A model generated the notes under the pieces. The model did not search any database and was not told where the DNA came from. It saw only the letters and a list, made by a program, of their open reading frames with translations. From assembly GCF_024435355.1 (NCBI RefSeq), contig NZ_JAMJWG010000014.1, positions 186,001-250,000 of the forward strand: a DNA stretch of 64,000 nucleotides, given 5' to 3'. Position 1 is the first letter of the stretch. Each line of letters opens with the position of its first letter. Below are positions 36,874 to 46,085 of the stretch, in pieces. The stretch comes from Streptomyces odontomachi. Lineage in GTDB: Bacteria > Actinomycetota > Actinomycetes > Streptomycetales > Streptomycetaceae. The translations under genes and the position numbers were made by a program.

Positions 36874-37731
36874 ATGCCCGCCGCTCCCCAACTGATCTCG
36901 CCGCGCTCCCCGCGGGTGACCGCCGCCCGACGGCTGGTCAAGCGGAACGCACGCGGCAAGGAGCAGCGGTTCCTCGTCGAAGGGCCGCAGGCCGTGCGGG
37001 AGGCGGTGACGCACCGGAGCGGGTCCGGGCCGGTACTCGTCGAACTCTTCACGACGGTCGAGGCCGCCGAGCGGTACGCCGAGATCATCGGGGACGCCCG
37101 GGACCAGGGCGCCCGGATCCACCTCGCCGATGACGCCGTGATCGCGGACATCTCCACCACCGTCACCCCGCAGGGCCTGGTCGGTGTCTGCCGCTTCCTG
37201 GACACGCCGTTCGACGCGGTGCTCGCCGCCCGGCCACGGCTCGTCGCCGTGCTCGCCCACGTGCGCGACCCCGGCAACGCCGGCACCGTACTGCGCTGCG
37301 CGGACGCCGCGGGAGCCGACGCCGTCGTGCTCACCGACGCCTCCGTCGACCTCTACAACCCGAAGACGGTCCGTGCGTCCGTCGGCTCGCTCTTCCATCT
37401 GCCCGTCGCCGTCGGCGTGCCCGTCGACACCGCGGTGCAGGCACTGCGGGAGACCGGCGTGCGGGTGCTCGCGGCCGACGGGGCGGGCCCGCACGACCTC
37501 GACACCGAACTCGACCGGGGCACCATGGGCGGGCCCACCGCCTGGGTGTTCGGCAACGAGGCCTGGGGGCTGCCCGAAGAGACCAGGGCGCTGGCCGACG
37601 CCGTCGTGCGCGTGCCCATCCACGGGCGGGCGGAGAGCCTGAACCTGGCCACCGCAGCCGCCGTCTGCCTCTACGCCTCCGCACGTGCACAGCGCGCCGC
37701 CGGAGGGTGCCGCAGCGTCACCGAAGGCTAG
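36874..37731 (+). CDS. TrmH/SpoU-family rRNA 2'-O-methyltransferase
   Basis: A 285-residue SPOUT RNA methyltransferase that transfers methyl from SAM to a ribose 2'-OH, probably in 23S rRNA. An N-terminal substrate-binding domain (RLVKRNARGKEQRFLVEGPQ) precedes the knotted domain with RDPGNAGTVLR, VFGNEAWGLP and VPIHGRAESLNLATAA, the three SpoU motifs. Placement after rplT is common in actinobacteria. The start codon has only a weak AAGG upstream. The exact nucleotide modified is unknown. Confidence 0.93.
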   Translation: MPAAPQLISPRSPRVTAARRLVKRNARGKEQRFLVEGPQAVREAVTHRSGSGPVLVELFTTVEAAERYAEIIGDARDQGARIHLADDAVIADISTTVTPQGLVGVCRFLDTPFDAVLAARPRLVAVLAHVRDPGNAGTVLRCADAAGADAVVLTDASVDLYNPKTVRASVGSLFHLPVAVGVPVDTAVQALRETGVRVLAADGAGPHDLDTELDRGTMGGPTAWVFGNEAWGLPEETRALADAVVRVPIHGRAESLNLATAAAVCLYASARAQRAAGGCRSVTEG

Positions 37732-37835
37732 TAGTGTGGCCGGTTCGGGGGCCTCCCCGAGCCCTCGACTGTGCTGGAACAGGTGCTCGACACGGGAAAC
37801 ACCCCCATCACGGGTCGGAGAGGCGGGGTACGGGG

Positions 37836-38987
37836 ATGGGCGTCGGCACCAGCAGGCCAGCGCAGAAACAGCAGGCGCCGCGCCCGCGGACGCCCCACCG
37901 CGCGGAGGCGGACCAGCCGGGCACCGAGCCGCACGGCTACGACCCGGACGAACTGCCCGACGGCCTCGTCATCGCCGACGAGACCGGCACCGTCGTCTGC
38001 TTCAACGCCGCCGCCGCCCGGATCACCGCGACCCGTGCCGCCGACGCGCTCGGCACCCCGCTGGAGCGCGCGCTACCCCTCGAAGACCTCGAAGGCCGCC
38101 GCTGGTGGCGGCTGACCGACCCCTACGGTGGCCTCGCCATCCGGGTCGGCCAGCCCGAGCGGAACCTGCTGCTGCCCGGCGGCAGGGAAGTCCTCGTCAC
38201 CGCCACCTATGTGCGCGCCAGGCCCAAGGGCCCGGTACGGCGGGTGGTCGTCTCGCTGCGGGACACCGAGGCCCGCCGCCGCACCGAGCGCAGCCACGCC
38301 GAGCTGATCGCCACCGTCGCCCACGAGCTGCGCTCCCCGCTCACCTCCGTCAAGGGCTTCACCGCGACCCTGCTGGCCAAGTGGGAGCGCTTCACCGACG
38401 ACCAGAAGCGGCTGATGCTGGAGACGGTCGACGCCGACGCGGGCCGTGTCACCCGGCTGATCGCCGAACTGCTGGACATCTCCCGGATCGACTCCGGACG
38501 GCTCGAGGTGCGGCGGCAGCCGGTCGACATCGGCGCCGCGGTCTCCCGCCACATCCAGGCCCACGTCGCCGCCGGTCGCCCCGCCGACCGCTTCCTGCTC
38601 CGGGTCCGCCACCCCCTGCCGGACCTGTGGGCCGATCCGGACAAGATCGACCAGGTGCTCAGCAACCTGCTGGAAAACGCGGTGCGGCACGGGGAGGGTA
38701 CTGTCACCATCGACCTGGAGCCGTCGGCCGAACCGCGTGAGCGCGCCGGCTGTGGCACCACGGTCACCGTCAGCGACGAGGGTCCCGGCATTCCGGAGGA
38801 GTCCATGAACCGCGTCTTCACCCGCTTCTGGCGGGGCAGCAAGCGCGGCGGCACGGGCCTGGGCCTCTACATCGTCAAGGGCATCGTCGAAGCCCACGGC
38901 GGCACCATCACCGTCGGACGCGCCCCCGGCGGCGGCGCGCAGTTCCGATTTACCTTGCCCGCGGGCATCCCGGCCTATCTCTCCTGA
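37836..38987 (+). CDS. soluble PAS-domain histidine kinase
   Basis: A 383-residue sensor kinase without membrane segments. A PAS domain (about 42-140: LPDGLVIADETGTVVCFNAAAA) is followed by the HisKA box VAHELRSPLTSVKG (phospho-acceptor His near residue 167) and a HATPase_c domain with NLLENAVRHG, DEGPGIPEE and GTGLGLYIVKGI. No response regulator gene is adjacent. It presumably senses a cytoplasmic redox or small-molecule signal. ATG 37836 fits the family start; the open frame upstream is not conserved-looking. Confidence 0.92.
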   Translation: MGVGTSRPAQKQQAPRPRTPHRAEADQPGTEPHGYDPDELPDGLVIADETGTVVCFNAAAARITATRAADALGTPLERALPLEDLEGRRWWRLTDPYGGLAIRVGQPERNLLLPGGREVLVTATYVRARPKGPVRRVVVSLRDTEARRRTERSHAELIATVAHELRSPLTSVKGFTATLLAKWERFTDDQKRLMLETVDADAGRVTRLIAELLDISRIDSGRLEVRRQPVDIGAAVSRHIQAHVAAGRPADRFLLRVRHPLPDLWADPDKIDQVLSNLLENAVRHGEGTVTIDLEPSAEPRERAGCGTTVTVSDEGPGIPEESMNRVFTRFWRGSKRGGTGLGLYIVKGIVEAHGGTITVGRAPGGGAQFRFTLPAGIPAYLS

Positions 38988-39205
38988 GGCCGCCAGGGAT
39001 CCCGCGGGCACCGCAGGGCACCACCACCCCGTTAGACTCGGCCCCTGGCACCCTTGCGTCCCCCGTCAAGCCCCGGCCGGCCTCGAGCCGGCCCCTCGCG
39101 AGGCGACCGCCGGGCGCAGCACGCGCCGGGACACCGACAAACGGGGACCATCCACCCTCAGCTGCCGCTGGGGGTGCCCCAAGCCAACCGGAAGCACGGA
39201 AAGAG

Positions 39206-40342
39206 ATGTCGGCACCCAACAAGTCGTACGACCCCGTCGAGGTCGAGGCACTGAAACCGGAAGAGATCGAGCGCATGCGGGACGAGGCGCTCGCCGCCTT
39301 CGCGGCCGCCGCCGACCTCCAGCAGCTCCAGGAGGCCAAGACCGCCCACACCGGTGGCACCTCCCCGCTGGCGCTCGCCAACCGCGAGATCGGCGCACTG
39401 CCGCCCCAGGCGAAGGCCGAAGCGGGCAAGCGGGTCGGCCAGGCACGCGGCGCGGTCAACAAGGCGCTGGCCGTCCGCCAGAGCGAGCTGGAGGCCGAGC
39501 GGGACGCCCGGGTGCTCGTCGAGGAGTCCGTCGACGTCACGCTGCCCTACGACCGCACCCCGCCCGGCGCCCGCCACCCGCTGACCACCTTCATGGAGCG
39601 GGTCGCCGACGTCTTCGTCGCCATGGGCTACGAGATCGCCGAGGGACCCGAGGCCGAGGCCGAGTGGTTCAACTTCGACGCGCTCAACTTCACGCCCGAC
39701 CACCCGGCCCGGCAGATGCAGGACACCTTCTTCGTGCAGGGGCCGCAGGGCGGCGACGCCGCCGACGAGTCCGGCTCCGGGATCGTGCTGCGCACCCACA
39801 CCTCGCCGGTGCAGGTCCGCGCCCTGCTCGCTCGTGAGCTGCCGGTCTACGTGGTCTGCCCCGGCCGCGTCTACCGCACCGACGAGCTGGACGCCACGCA
39901 CACCCCCGTCTTCCACCAGATCGAGCTGCTGGCCGTCGACGAGGGCCTGACCATGTCCGATCTGAAGGGCACCCTGGACCACATGGTGCAGTCGCTCTTC
40001 GGGCCCGACATGAAGACCCGCCTGCGGCCCAACTACTTCCCCTTCACCGAGCCGTCCGCCGAGATGGACATGCTCTGCTACGTGTGCAAGGGCGCCTCGG
40101 TCGGCAACCCCGACCGGCCCTGCCGCACCTGCTCCAGCGAGGGCTGGATCGAGCTCGGTGGCTGCGGCATGGTCAATCCGCGCGTGCTGATCGCCTGCGG
40201 CGTCGACCCCGAGAAGTACAGCGGATTCGCCTTCGGCTTCGGGATCGAACGAATGCTGATGTTCCGCCACAACATCGAAGACATGCGAGACATGGTCGAG
40301 GCTGACGTCCGGTTCACCCGGCCGTTCGGGATGGAGATCTGA
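39206..40342 (+). CDS. pheS: phenylalanine--tRNA ligase alpha subunit
   Basis: A 378-residue catalytic alpha subunit of PheRS. An N-terminal helical tRNA-binding arm (about 1-100) precedes the class II core with motif 2 GRVYRTDELDATHTPVFHQI and motif 3 GFGIERMLM; the Phe pocket lies in AEMDMLCYVCKG and following. AAAGAG sits just before ATG 39206. The 218-bp gap upstream contains TTAGACT at 39031-39037, a likely -10 region, and several GC hairpins, but I see no leader peptide rich in Phe codons and no T-box. The stop overlaps pheT by one base. Confidence 0.97.
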   Translation: MSAPNKSYDPVEVEALKPEEIERMRDEALAAFAAAADLQQLQEAKTAHTGGTSPLALANREIGALPPQAKAEAGKRVGQARGAVNKALAVRQSELEAERDARVLVEESVDVTLPYDRTPPGARHPLTTFMERVADVFVAMGYEIAEGPEAEAEWFNFDALNFTPDHPARQMQDTFFVQGPQGGDAADESGSGIVLRTHTSPVQVRALLARELPVYVVCPGRVYRTDELDATHTPVFHQIELLAVDEGLTMSDLKGTLDHMVQSLFGPDMKTRLRPNYFPFTEPSAEMDMLCYVCKGASVGNPDRPCRTCSSEGWIELGGCGMVNPRVLIACGVDPEKYSGFAFGFGIERMLMFRHNIEDMRDMVEADVRFTRPFGMEI

Positions 40343-42897
40343 TGCGGGTCCCGCTTTCCTGGCTGCGGGAGTACGTCGACCTGCCGGCGACGGAAACCGG
40401 CCGTGACGTGCAGGCCAGACTGGTTTCGGCGGGCCTCGAGGTGGAGACCGTCGAGCAGCTCGGCGCCGACATCAAGGGCCCGCTGGTGGTCGGCCAGGTG
40501 CTGACCATCGAGGAGTTGACCGAGTTCAAGAAGCCGATCCGGTACTGCACCGTCGACGTCGGCACCAGCAACGGTACGGGTGAGCCGCAGGAGATCATCT
40601 GCGGTGCGACCAACTTCGCCGTCGGCGACAAGGTCGTCGTGTCCCTGCCCGGCGCGATCCTGCCCGGCGACTTCCAGATCGCCGAGCGCAAGACCTACGG
40701 CCGGATGTCGCGCGGCATGATCTGCTCCGGCCGGGAGCTGGGCGTCGGCGACGACCACGACGGCATCATCGTCCTGCCGCCCGAGCACGAGATCGGCAGC
40801 GACGCCATCGAGCTGCTGGAACTCGTCGACGAGGTCCTGGACATCGCCGTCACCCCGGACCGCGGCTACTGCCTGTCCATGCGCGGCATCGCCCGGGAGA
40901 CCGCCATCGCCTACGGGCTCACCCTGCGCGACCCGGCGCTGCTCGACGTGCCGGCGGCCAACGCCCTCGGGCACCCGGTCACCATCGCCGAACCGGACGG
41001 CTGCGACCGCTTCACGGCCCGCACCGTGACCGGGCTCAACCCGGAGGCGCGCTCCCCGATCTGGCTCCAGCGGCGCCTCCAGAAGGCCGGCATGCGGCCG
41101 ATCTCGCTGGCCGTGGACATCGCCAACTACGTGATGCTGGAGCTCGGCCAGCCCCTGCACACGTACGACAAGGCCGGCATCGCGGGCGCCATCGGGGTGC
41201 GCCGCGCCAAGCCCGGCGAGAAGCTCACCACCCTCGACGACGTCGAGCGCACCCTCGACCCCGAGGACCTGGTGATCACCGACGACCGCGGCCCGATCGG
41301 GCTCGCCGGCGTCATGGGCGGTGCCAACACCGAGATCGCCGACGCCGTGCCCGACCCGGAAACGGGCCGGGTACGCGGCAGCAGCGAGGTCGTCATCGAG
41401 GCCGCGCACTTCGACCCGATCTCCGTCGCCCGCACCGCACGCCGGCACAAGCTGTCCTCCGAGGCGTCCCGGCGCTTCGAGCGCGGTATCGACCCGCTCG
41501 CCGCGCCCGCCGCCGCGCAGCGCACCGTCGACCTGCTGGTCCTGCTCGCCGGCGGCATCGCGGACCCGGGTGTCACCGAGGTCGTGGCCCCCAGCACGCC
41601 GCGCACCATCACGATCCCGGCCGACCACCCGGACCGCGTCGCCGGCCTCGCCTACGGCCGCGAGACCGTCGTCCGCCGGCTCCAGCAGGTGGGCTGCGAC
41701 GTGCTGGGCCAGGACGAGCTGGTCGTCACCGTGCCCTCGTGGCGGCCCGACCTCACCGACCCGAACGACCTCGCCGAAGAGGTCATCCGCCTGGAGGGCT
41801 ACGAGAACCTGCCCTCCACGCTGCCCCGGCCGCCGGCCGGCCGCGGCCTCACCGACCGGCAGCGGCTGCACCGCAGGGTCGGCCGCGCGCTCGCCGGTGC
41901 CGGCTACGTGGAGGCGCTCACCTACCCGTTCGTCTCGACCGAGGTCTTCGACCAGCTCGGGCTCGACGCCGACGACCCGGCCCGCCGGGTCGTCACGCTG
42001 GTGAACCCGCTCTCCGACGAGGAGCCGGCGCTGCGCACCACGTTGCTGCCCGGCCTGCTCGGCGCGCTGCGCCGCAACGACGGCCGGGGCAGCAACGACC
42101 TGGCGCTCTTCGAGACCGGCCTGGTCTTCCACCCCCGCGTCTTCGACTCCGGTGAGGAGCAGCGGATCACGTCACGGCTGCCGGTCGACCGGCGTCCCGG
42201 CGACGGCGAGATCGTGGCGCTGACCGAGGCGCTCCCGGTCCAGCCGCGGCATGTCGCCGTCGTCCTGGCCGGTGGCCGCGAGCAGGCCGGCTGGTGGGGC
42301 CGGGGCCGGCCCGCCGACTGGGCCGACGCGATCGAGGCGGCCCGCACCATCGCCCGGGAGGCGGGCGCCGACCTGCATGTGCGCAAGGGGCAGTACGGGC
42401 CGTGGCACCCGGGCAGGTGCGCCGAGTTGGCCGTCGTCGTGCCCGACGGTGCCGGGGCGTCCCTCCAGGTCGTCGGGCACGCGGGCGAGCTGCACCCACG
42501 GGTGGTCAAGGCCCTCGGGCTGCCGGCCCGTACCTGTGCCATGGAGCTCGACCTCGACCGGCTCCAGGAGGCCGGCGAGGGGCTCGTCCCGGCACCGCGG
42601 ATCTCCACGTTCCCGGTCGCCACCCAGGACGTCGCCCTCGTCGTCGACGCCGACCTGCCGGCCGCGCGCGTCGAGGAGGTGCTGCGGGAGGGCGCCGGCC
42701 CGCTGCTGGAGTCCCTCCGGCTGTTCGACGTCTTCACCGGTGAGCAGATCGGGGAGGGCAAGAAGTCGCTGGCCTACGCGCTGCGTTTCCGTGCCGCCGA
42801 CCGCACGCTCACCGTCGAGGAGGCCAGCGCGGCGCGCGACGCGGCGGTGGCGCTCGCCACCGAGCGCTACGGGGCGGTGCTGCGCGGCGGCGCGTAG
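40342..42897 (+). CDS. pheT: phenylalanine--tRNA ligase beta subunit
   Basis: An 851-residue beta subunit of the alpha2-beta2 PheRS. In order: a tRNA-binding OB fold (about 40-155, ending SRGMICSGRELG), B1/B3-B4 editing module (about 215-400), B5 domain, catalytic-like core (GYVEALTYPFVS) and the C-terminal ferredoxin-like anticodon-binding domain (about 755-851: ISTFPVATQDVALVVD). ATG 40342 overlaps the pheS stop (TGATG), so translation is coupled. Length is usual for actinobacteria. Confidence 0.97.
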   Translation: MRVPLSWLREYVDLPATETGRDVQARLVSAGLEVETVEQLGADIKGPLVVGQVLTIEELTEFKKPIRYCTVDVGTSNGTGEPQEIICGATNFAVGDKVVVSLPGAILPGDFQIAERKTYGRMSRGMICSGRELGVGDDHDGIIVLPPEHEIGSDAIELLELVDEVLDIAVTPDRGYCLSMRGIARETAIAYGLTLRDPALLDVPAANALGHPVTIAEPDGCDRFTARTVTGLNPEARSPIWLQRRLQKAGMRPISLAVDIANYVMLELGQPLHTYDKAGIAGAIGVRRAKPGEKLTTLDDVERTLDPEDLVITDDRGPIGLAGVMGGANTEIADAVPDPETGRVRGSSEVVIEAAHFDPISVARTARRHKLSSEASRRFERGIDPLAAPAAAQRTVDLLVLLAGGIADPGVTEVVAPSTPRTITIPADHPDRVAGLAYGRETVVRRLQQVGCDVLGQDELVVTVPSWRPDLTDPNDLAEEVIRLEGYENLPSTLPRPPAGRGLTDRQRLHRRVGRALAGAGYVEALTYPFVSTEVFDQLGLDADDPARRVVTLVNPLSDEEPALRTTLLPGLLGALRRNDGRGSNDLALFETGLVFHPRVFDSGEEQRITSRLPVDRRPGDGEIVALTEALPVQPRHVAVVLAGGREQAGWWGRGRPADWADAIEAARTIAREAGADLHVRKGQYGPWHPGRCAELAVVVPDGAGASLQVVGHAGELHPRVVKALGLPARTCAMELDLDRLQEAGEGLVPAPRISTFPVATQDVALVVDADLPAARVEEVLREGAGPLLESLRLFDVFTGEQIGEGKKSLAYALRFRAADRTLTVEEASAARDAAVALATERYGAVLRGGA

Positions 42898-42931
42898 GCG
42901 CCTTCCCTCGGCCGTTACGCTGCCCTTGAGA

Positions 42932-43081
42932 GGCGCCGAAGGCGCCCGAAAGGGGCGCGGGGAACTGCGCGCTCAGCCCGACACCGGCCGGTAGACCGGG
43001 CACGACAGCAAGAGCCCCGTCGGGTCGGTGGCGACAGCACCGGTCTCGTCGTGGCTCAGCGCGCAGTTCCCCGCGCCCCTT
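42932..43081. repeat. dispersed repeat element copy 1 (long inverted repeat)
   Basis: Arms 42950-42978 and 43053-43081 (29 bases each) are reverse complements with one mismatch, so the RNA would fold into a long hairpin with a 74-base loop. A second copy of the whole element lies at 62442-62590. The core AAGGGGCGCGGGGAACTGCG is, from memory, a very common intergenic repeat in Streptomyces. It lies 35 bp after the pheT stop. Confidence 0.85.
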
Positions 43082-43123
43082 GAAGAGGGCCGTGGTGGCC
43101 GTCGGCCGCGCAGGCCACGCATG

Positions 43124-43152
43124 GGGACGGACGGCAGAACGCCGTCCGTCCC
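43124..43152. terminator. perfect 12-bp hairpin downstream of pheT
   Basis: GGGACGGACGGC (43124-43135) pairs perfectly with GCCGTCCGTCCC (43141-43152) around AGAAC. It follows the dispersed repeat and probably ends the pheST transcript. No T-tract follows. Confidence 0.7.
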
Positions 43153-43311
43153 GCCGCAGGTGTGTCGGGCAGGCGGCGGACGGACGGCGTTGCGGATGGA
43201 TCGTCAGGTGTCGAGGGGGAGATGACGATCCGCGGACCTTCAGGACTGCCAGTCAAGCGCGCGTGCGGTGGGCGGTGGCAGAGCACGCACGGGATGAATC
43301 GGGGCAGTCGA

Positions 43312-43328
43312 TTCACACCCCGTGTGAA
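43312..43328. promoter_or_regulatory. perfect inverted repeat TTCACAC-CCC-GTGTGAA
   Basis: A 17-bp site with perfect 7-bp arms lies 187 bp upstream of the TPR regulator gene, in an A/T-richer stretch. It has the form of a dimeric repressor operator. No binding protein can be named from sequence; autoregulation by the downstream gene is possible. Confidence 0.45.
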
Positions 43329-43514
43329 CGGAAGGGTCCCAAATGCGGCAGGCGCGGTAATCTGCGGACAGCGTGATTGCACGGAGTAGCCGCTACCGCT
43401 CCCACGGACGCGGTGGGTGACGGCGCGCCAGGTTCGGTCGGCCGCCGCGCGGCGCCCCTCGGCCACCACGCGCACCATCCGTCCCGTCCGCCGCGAGCCC
43501 GCCGGAGGGCAGCC

Positions 43515-44855
43515 ATGCAGCCCAACACCCTGCTCGACGCGATCCTCGACGAAGCGGGCATCTCGCACGCCGGGCTCGCCGCGCACGTCAACCAAGCCGG
43601 AAAGGCACGCGGGCTCTCGCTGCGTTACGAACACACCGCGGTCGCCCGCTGGTTGAAGGGCCAGCGGCCGCGCGGCCAGGTGCCCGACCTGATCTGCGAG
43701 GTGCTCGCCGCCCGGTTGCAGCGCCCGGTCACGCTCGACGACATCGGGCTCGGGGTGCCCGGGAGACCCGCTCCGCCGCACGCGGTCACGTTGAACGGCT
43801 TCGTCGAGCGCGCCACCGCCCTGTGGCGCTCCGACGAGCAGCAGCGCGCCCACACCCTCGGCGCACCCACCGTCACCGGCACGCCCGCCGTGATGCCCGT
43901 ATGGGAGTGGGAGAACCCGCCGGAGGACACCGATGTCTCGCGCGGCGGACGGCACGCGGTGAGCATGTGCGACATCACCATGCTGCGCGCCGCCCGCAGC
44001 CACTACGAGCAGATGTACCGCAAGGCCGGGGGCGTGGCGACGCGCACCCGTATCGTCGGATTCCTCAACGCGGAGGCCGCGCCGCTGCTGCGCGGCAGCT
44101 ACACCGACGCCACCGGCCGCCAGCTGCACCGCGCCACGGGCGGCCTGGTCGCCGTCGCCGGCATATGCGCCTACGACTCCGACGCGCACGGTCTCGCCCA
44201 GCGCTACTTCCACCAGGCGCTCCGGCTGGCCAAGGCCAGCGGGGACCGGGGTCTGGGCGCCTATGTGATCGCCCTGCTGGTCAACCAGTCGCTGTTCATG
44301 TGCGAGTACCGGCAGGCCGTCGCGTTCGCCGAGGCCGCGCTGCGGGCCGCCGGGCGGCACATCACACCCGCGCTCGCCTCCGACCTGTATGCGATGCAGG
44401 CCAAGGCGTACGCCCGGTTCGGCGACGGCAGCAGCGCGCTGTCCTGCATTCGCCGTGCGGAGGCGGCCGCCGAGCGCATCAGACGTGGCCACGAGCCGGA
44501 CGAGACCGGTTACGTGCAACCCGGTCTGGTCAACGTTCAGGTGGCGGAGGCCCTGCTGAGCCTCGGTGACATCAGCGCCGCCCAGGAGCACGCCGCCGCC
44601 GCAGTGGACACGCCGGCACACGACCGGGGCAGGGTGCACCGGCTGGCCATCCTCAGCCAGGTCGAGCTGCGCCAGGGCAACGCCGACCGTGCGGTGGTCA
44701 CCGCCGTGCAGATGGCGGAGCAGGCGCGCGGCATGGAGTCCCAGCGGCTACGCGACCGGCTACGCACGGTGCGGGAGCATCTGGTGCGCAGCGGTGGCGC
44801 GGGAACCCAGGAGGCCGCCGAGCTGATTGACGGGGCGTTGCGCGTACCTTTGTAA
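43515..44855 (+). CDS. TPR-containing transcriptional regulator
   Basis: A 446-residue regulator with an N-terminal DNA-binding-like region (TLLDAILDEAGISHAGLAAH, then HTAVARWLKGQRPRG) followed by about 300 residues of helical TPR-like repeats (AYDSDAHGLAQRYFHQALRL, LYAMQAKAYARFGDGSSAL). The arrangement resembles Streptomyces NsdA-type differentiation regulators and related quorum-type TPR regulators, but the specific role is unknown. ATG 43515 follows GGAGGG. The NUDIX gene begins 52 bp downstream. Confidence 0.88.
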   Translation: MQPNTLLDAILDEAGISHAGLAAHVNQAGKARGLSLRYEHTAVARWLKGQRPRGQVPDLICEVLAARLQRPVTLDDIGLGVPGRPAPPHAVTLNGFVERATALWRSDEQQRAHTLGAPTVTGTPAVMPVWEWENPPEDTDVSRGGRHAVSMCDITMLRAARSHYEQMYRKAGGVATRTRIVGFLNAEAAPLLRGSYTDATGRQLHRATGGLVAVAGICAYDSDAHGLAQRYFHQALRLAKASGDRGLGAYVIALLVNQSLFMCEYRQAVAFAEAALRAAGRHITPALASDLYAMQAKAYARFGDGSSALSCIRRAEAAAERIRRGHEPDETGYVQPGLVNVQVAEALLSLGDISAAQEHAAAAVDTPAHDRGRVHRLAILSQVELRQGNADRAVVTAVQMAEQARGMESQRLRDRLRTVREHLVRSGGAGTQEAAELIDGALRVPL

Positions 44856-44907
44856 GCTTTGGGCTGCTGCGATATTGCCATCTACTTGACCGGAAGGTGG
44901 CAAAGCC

Positions 44908-45462
44908 GTGCAGTGGAGAAAACAAAGCGAACAGACCGTTTACGCAAACCGCTGGTTCCACGTCAATCTCGCCGATGTGGAGCTGCCGGACGGCCAGCAC
45001 CTCGACCACTTCCTGATCCGGTTGCGGCCCGTCGCGGTCGCCACGGTCGTCAACGAAGCCAACGAGGTGCTGCTGCTCTGGCGGCACCGCTTCATCACGG
45101 ACAGCTGGGGCTGGGAACTGCCTGCGGGAGTCGTCGAGGACGGCGAGGACATCGCGTGTGCCGCGGCGCGCGAGCTGGAGGAAGAGACCGGCTGGCGACC
45201 GGGACCGCTGCACCACCTGATGACCGTGGAGCCCTCCAACGGGCTCAGCGACGCCAAGCACCACATCTTCTGGTCCGACGACGGGGTCTGCACCGGGTAC
45301 CCGGTGGACGACTTCGAGTCGGACCGCAGGGAGTGGGTGCCGCTCAAGCTCGTCCCCGACATGGTGGCCCGTGGTGAGGTTCCGGCCGCCAACATGGCCG
45401 CTGCCCTGCTCATGCTCCACCATCTCAGGCTGGGGCAGGACGTGTTACCGCATCCCTCCTGA
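44908..45462 (+). CDS. NUDIX hydrolase
   Basis: A 184-residue NUDIX enzyme that hydrolyses a nucleoside diphosphate linked to another group. The Nudix box reads GVVEDGEDIACAAARELEEE followed by TGW, with all metal-binding glutamates. VLLLWRHRFITDSWGWELPAG before it resembles ADP-ribose pyrophosphatase members. GTG 44908 has GGAAGG upstream. It is likely co-transcribed with the TPR regulator 52 bp before. Confidence 0.93.
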   Translation: MQWRKQSEQTVYANRWFHVNLADVELPDGQHLDHFLIRLRPVAVATVVNEANEVLLLWRHRFITDSWGWELPAGVVEDGEDIACAAARELEEETGWRPGPLHHLMTVEPSNGLSDAKHHIFWSDDGVCTGYPVDDFESDRREWVPLKLVPDMVARGEVPAANMAAALLMLHHLRLGQDVLPHPS

Positions 45463-45491
45463 GCCCACCGACATCTGCGGTGGCCCTTACC

Positions 45492-45521
45492 GCCCCTGCC
45501 TGATCCGCGTCGGACAGGGGC
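45492..45521. terminator. hairpins downstream of the NUDIX gene
   Basis: GCCCCTG (45492-45498) pairs with CAGGGGC (45515-45521). A smaller stem, CCACCG/CGGTGG (45465-45470 and 45478-45483), sits just upstream at the NUDIX stop. They separate the NUDIX gene from a convergent small gene. Confidence 0.6.
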
Positions 45522-45577
45522 CGTTGGGGGGCTACCGGGGCTACCGCCTGGATCTGTGTGCTCGACCCGGTCCCCGG

Positions 45578-45835
45578 TCAGGGGCCGAGGAGCTGCCAGA
45601 GCGCCACAACGAGCACACCCACTGCCGTCAGTGCAGTGATGGCCGGCAACGGCCAGCGGGTGTGCTCCAGGGCGGTCACCCGCGCATGGAGGTCGTCCTG
45701 TTCCTTGGCGCTCAGTTCGTCGCGCTGGGTGAGCAGTGCCAGACGGCCGTCCATGCGGGCCAAGCCCACATCGAGCTGTCTGCGTAACTCTGCGAGTTCT
45801 TCCTGCACGGCAGGCTGCTCGGGGTCGGGGGTCAC
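45578..45835 (-). CDS. small tail-anchored coiled-coil membrane protein
   Basis: An 85-residue protein: an acidic N-terminus, a heptad-rich coiled coil (about 10-60, QEELAELRRQLDVGLARMDG and later), then a single C-terminal membrane segment (about 64-82, WPLPAITALTAVGVLVVALW). I shortened the gene to GTG 45835 because AAAGGAG lies 7-8 bases before it, while the longer frame has no such site. The layout resembles haemolysin XhlA-like or holin-associated proteins, but no phage genes are near. The function is unknown. Confidence 0.65.
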   Translation of the reverse strand: MTPDPEQPAVQEELAELRRQLDVGLARMDGRLALLTQRDELSAKEQDDLHARVTALEHTRWPLPAITALTAVGVLVVALWQLLGP

Positions 45836-45969
45836 CGATCCGCTCCTTTCCGAAGTACTTTCGTCCGTTTGTGTGCCTAGAGAAAGTGAATCGGCCTGGT
45901 AGGCGCGGCGAAAGAGTGTGCGGATGGTGGGTGTGTGCGGGGCGCGCACACGGCGTGTGAAGGAGATGT

Positions 45970-45995
45970 GCCCGGCGCCATGGGAGGCGCCGGGC
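45970..45995 (-). terminator. terminator of the hydroxyacyl-CoA dehydrogenase gene
   Basis: GCCCGGCGCC (45970-45979) pairs perfectly with GGCGCCGGGC (45986-45995) around ATGGGA, about 90 bp past the dehydrogenase stop on the minus strand. Together with flanking sequence it fills the 250-bp interval 45836-46085, in which I see no gene. Confidence 0.65.
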
Positions 45996-46085
45996 GCGCG
46001 ATGGTGACGGAGCGTGATGATCGTCGGGTGGGTCGCTTCGAGGGCGATGGCTGCTGAGGGTGACGTTTCGTCCGGCCCCGGGGCG

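Noticed and set aside
38988..39205. T-box riboswitch or Phe-rich leader peptide before pheS
   Set aside because: No AG-rich specifier loop, no TGGNACC-like antiterminator bulge and no Phe codon cluster could be found.
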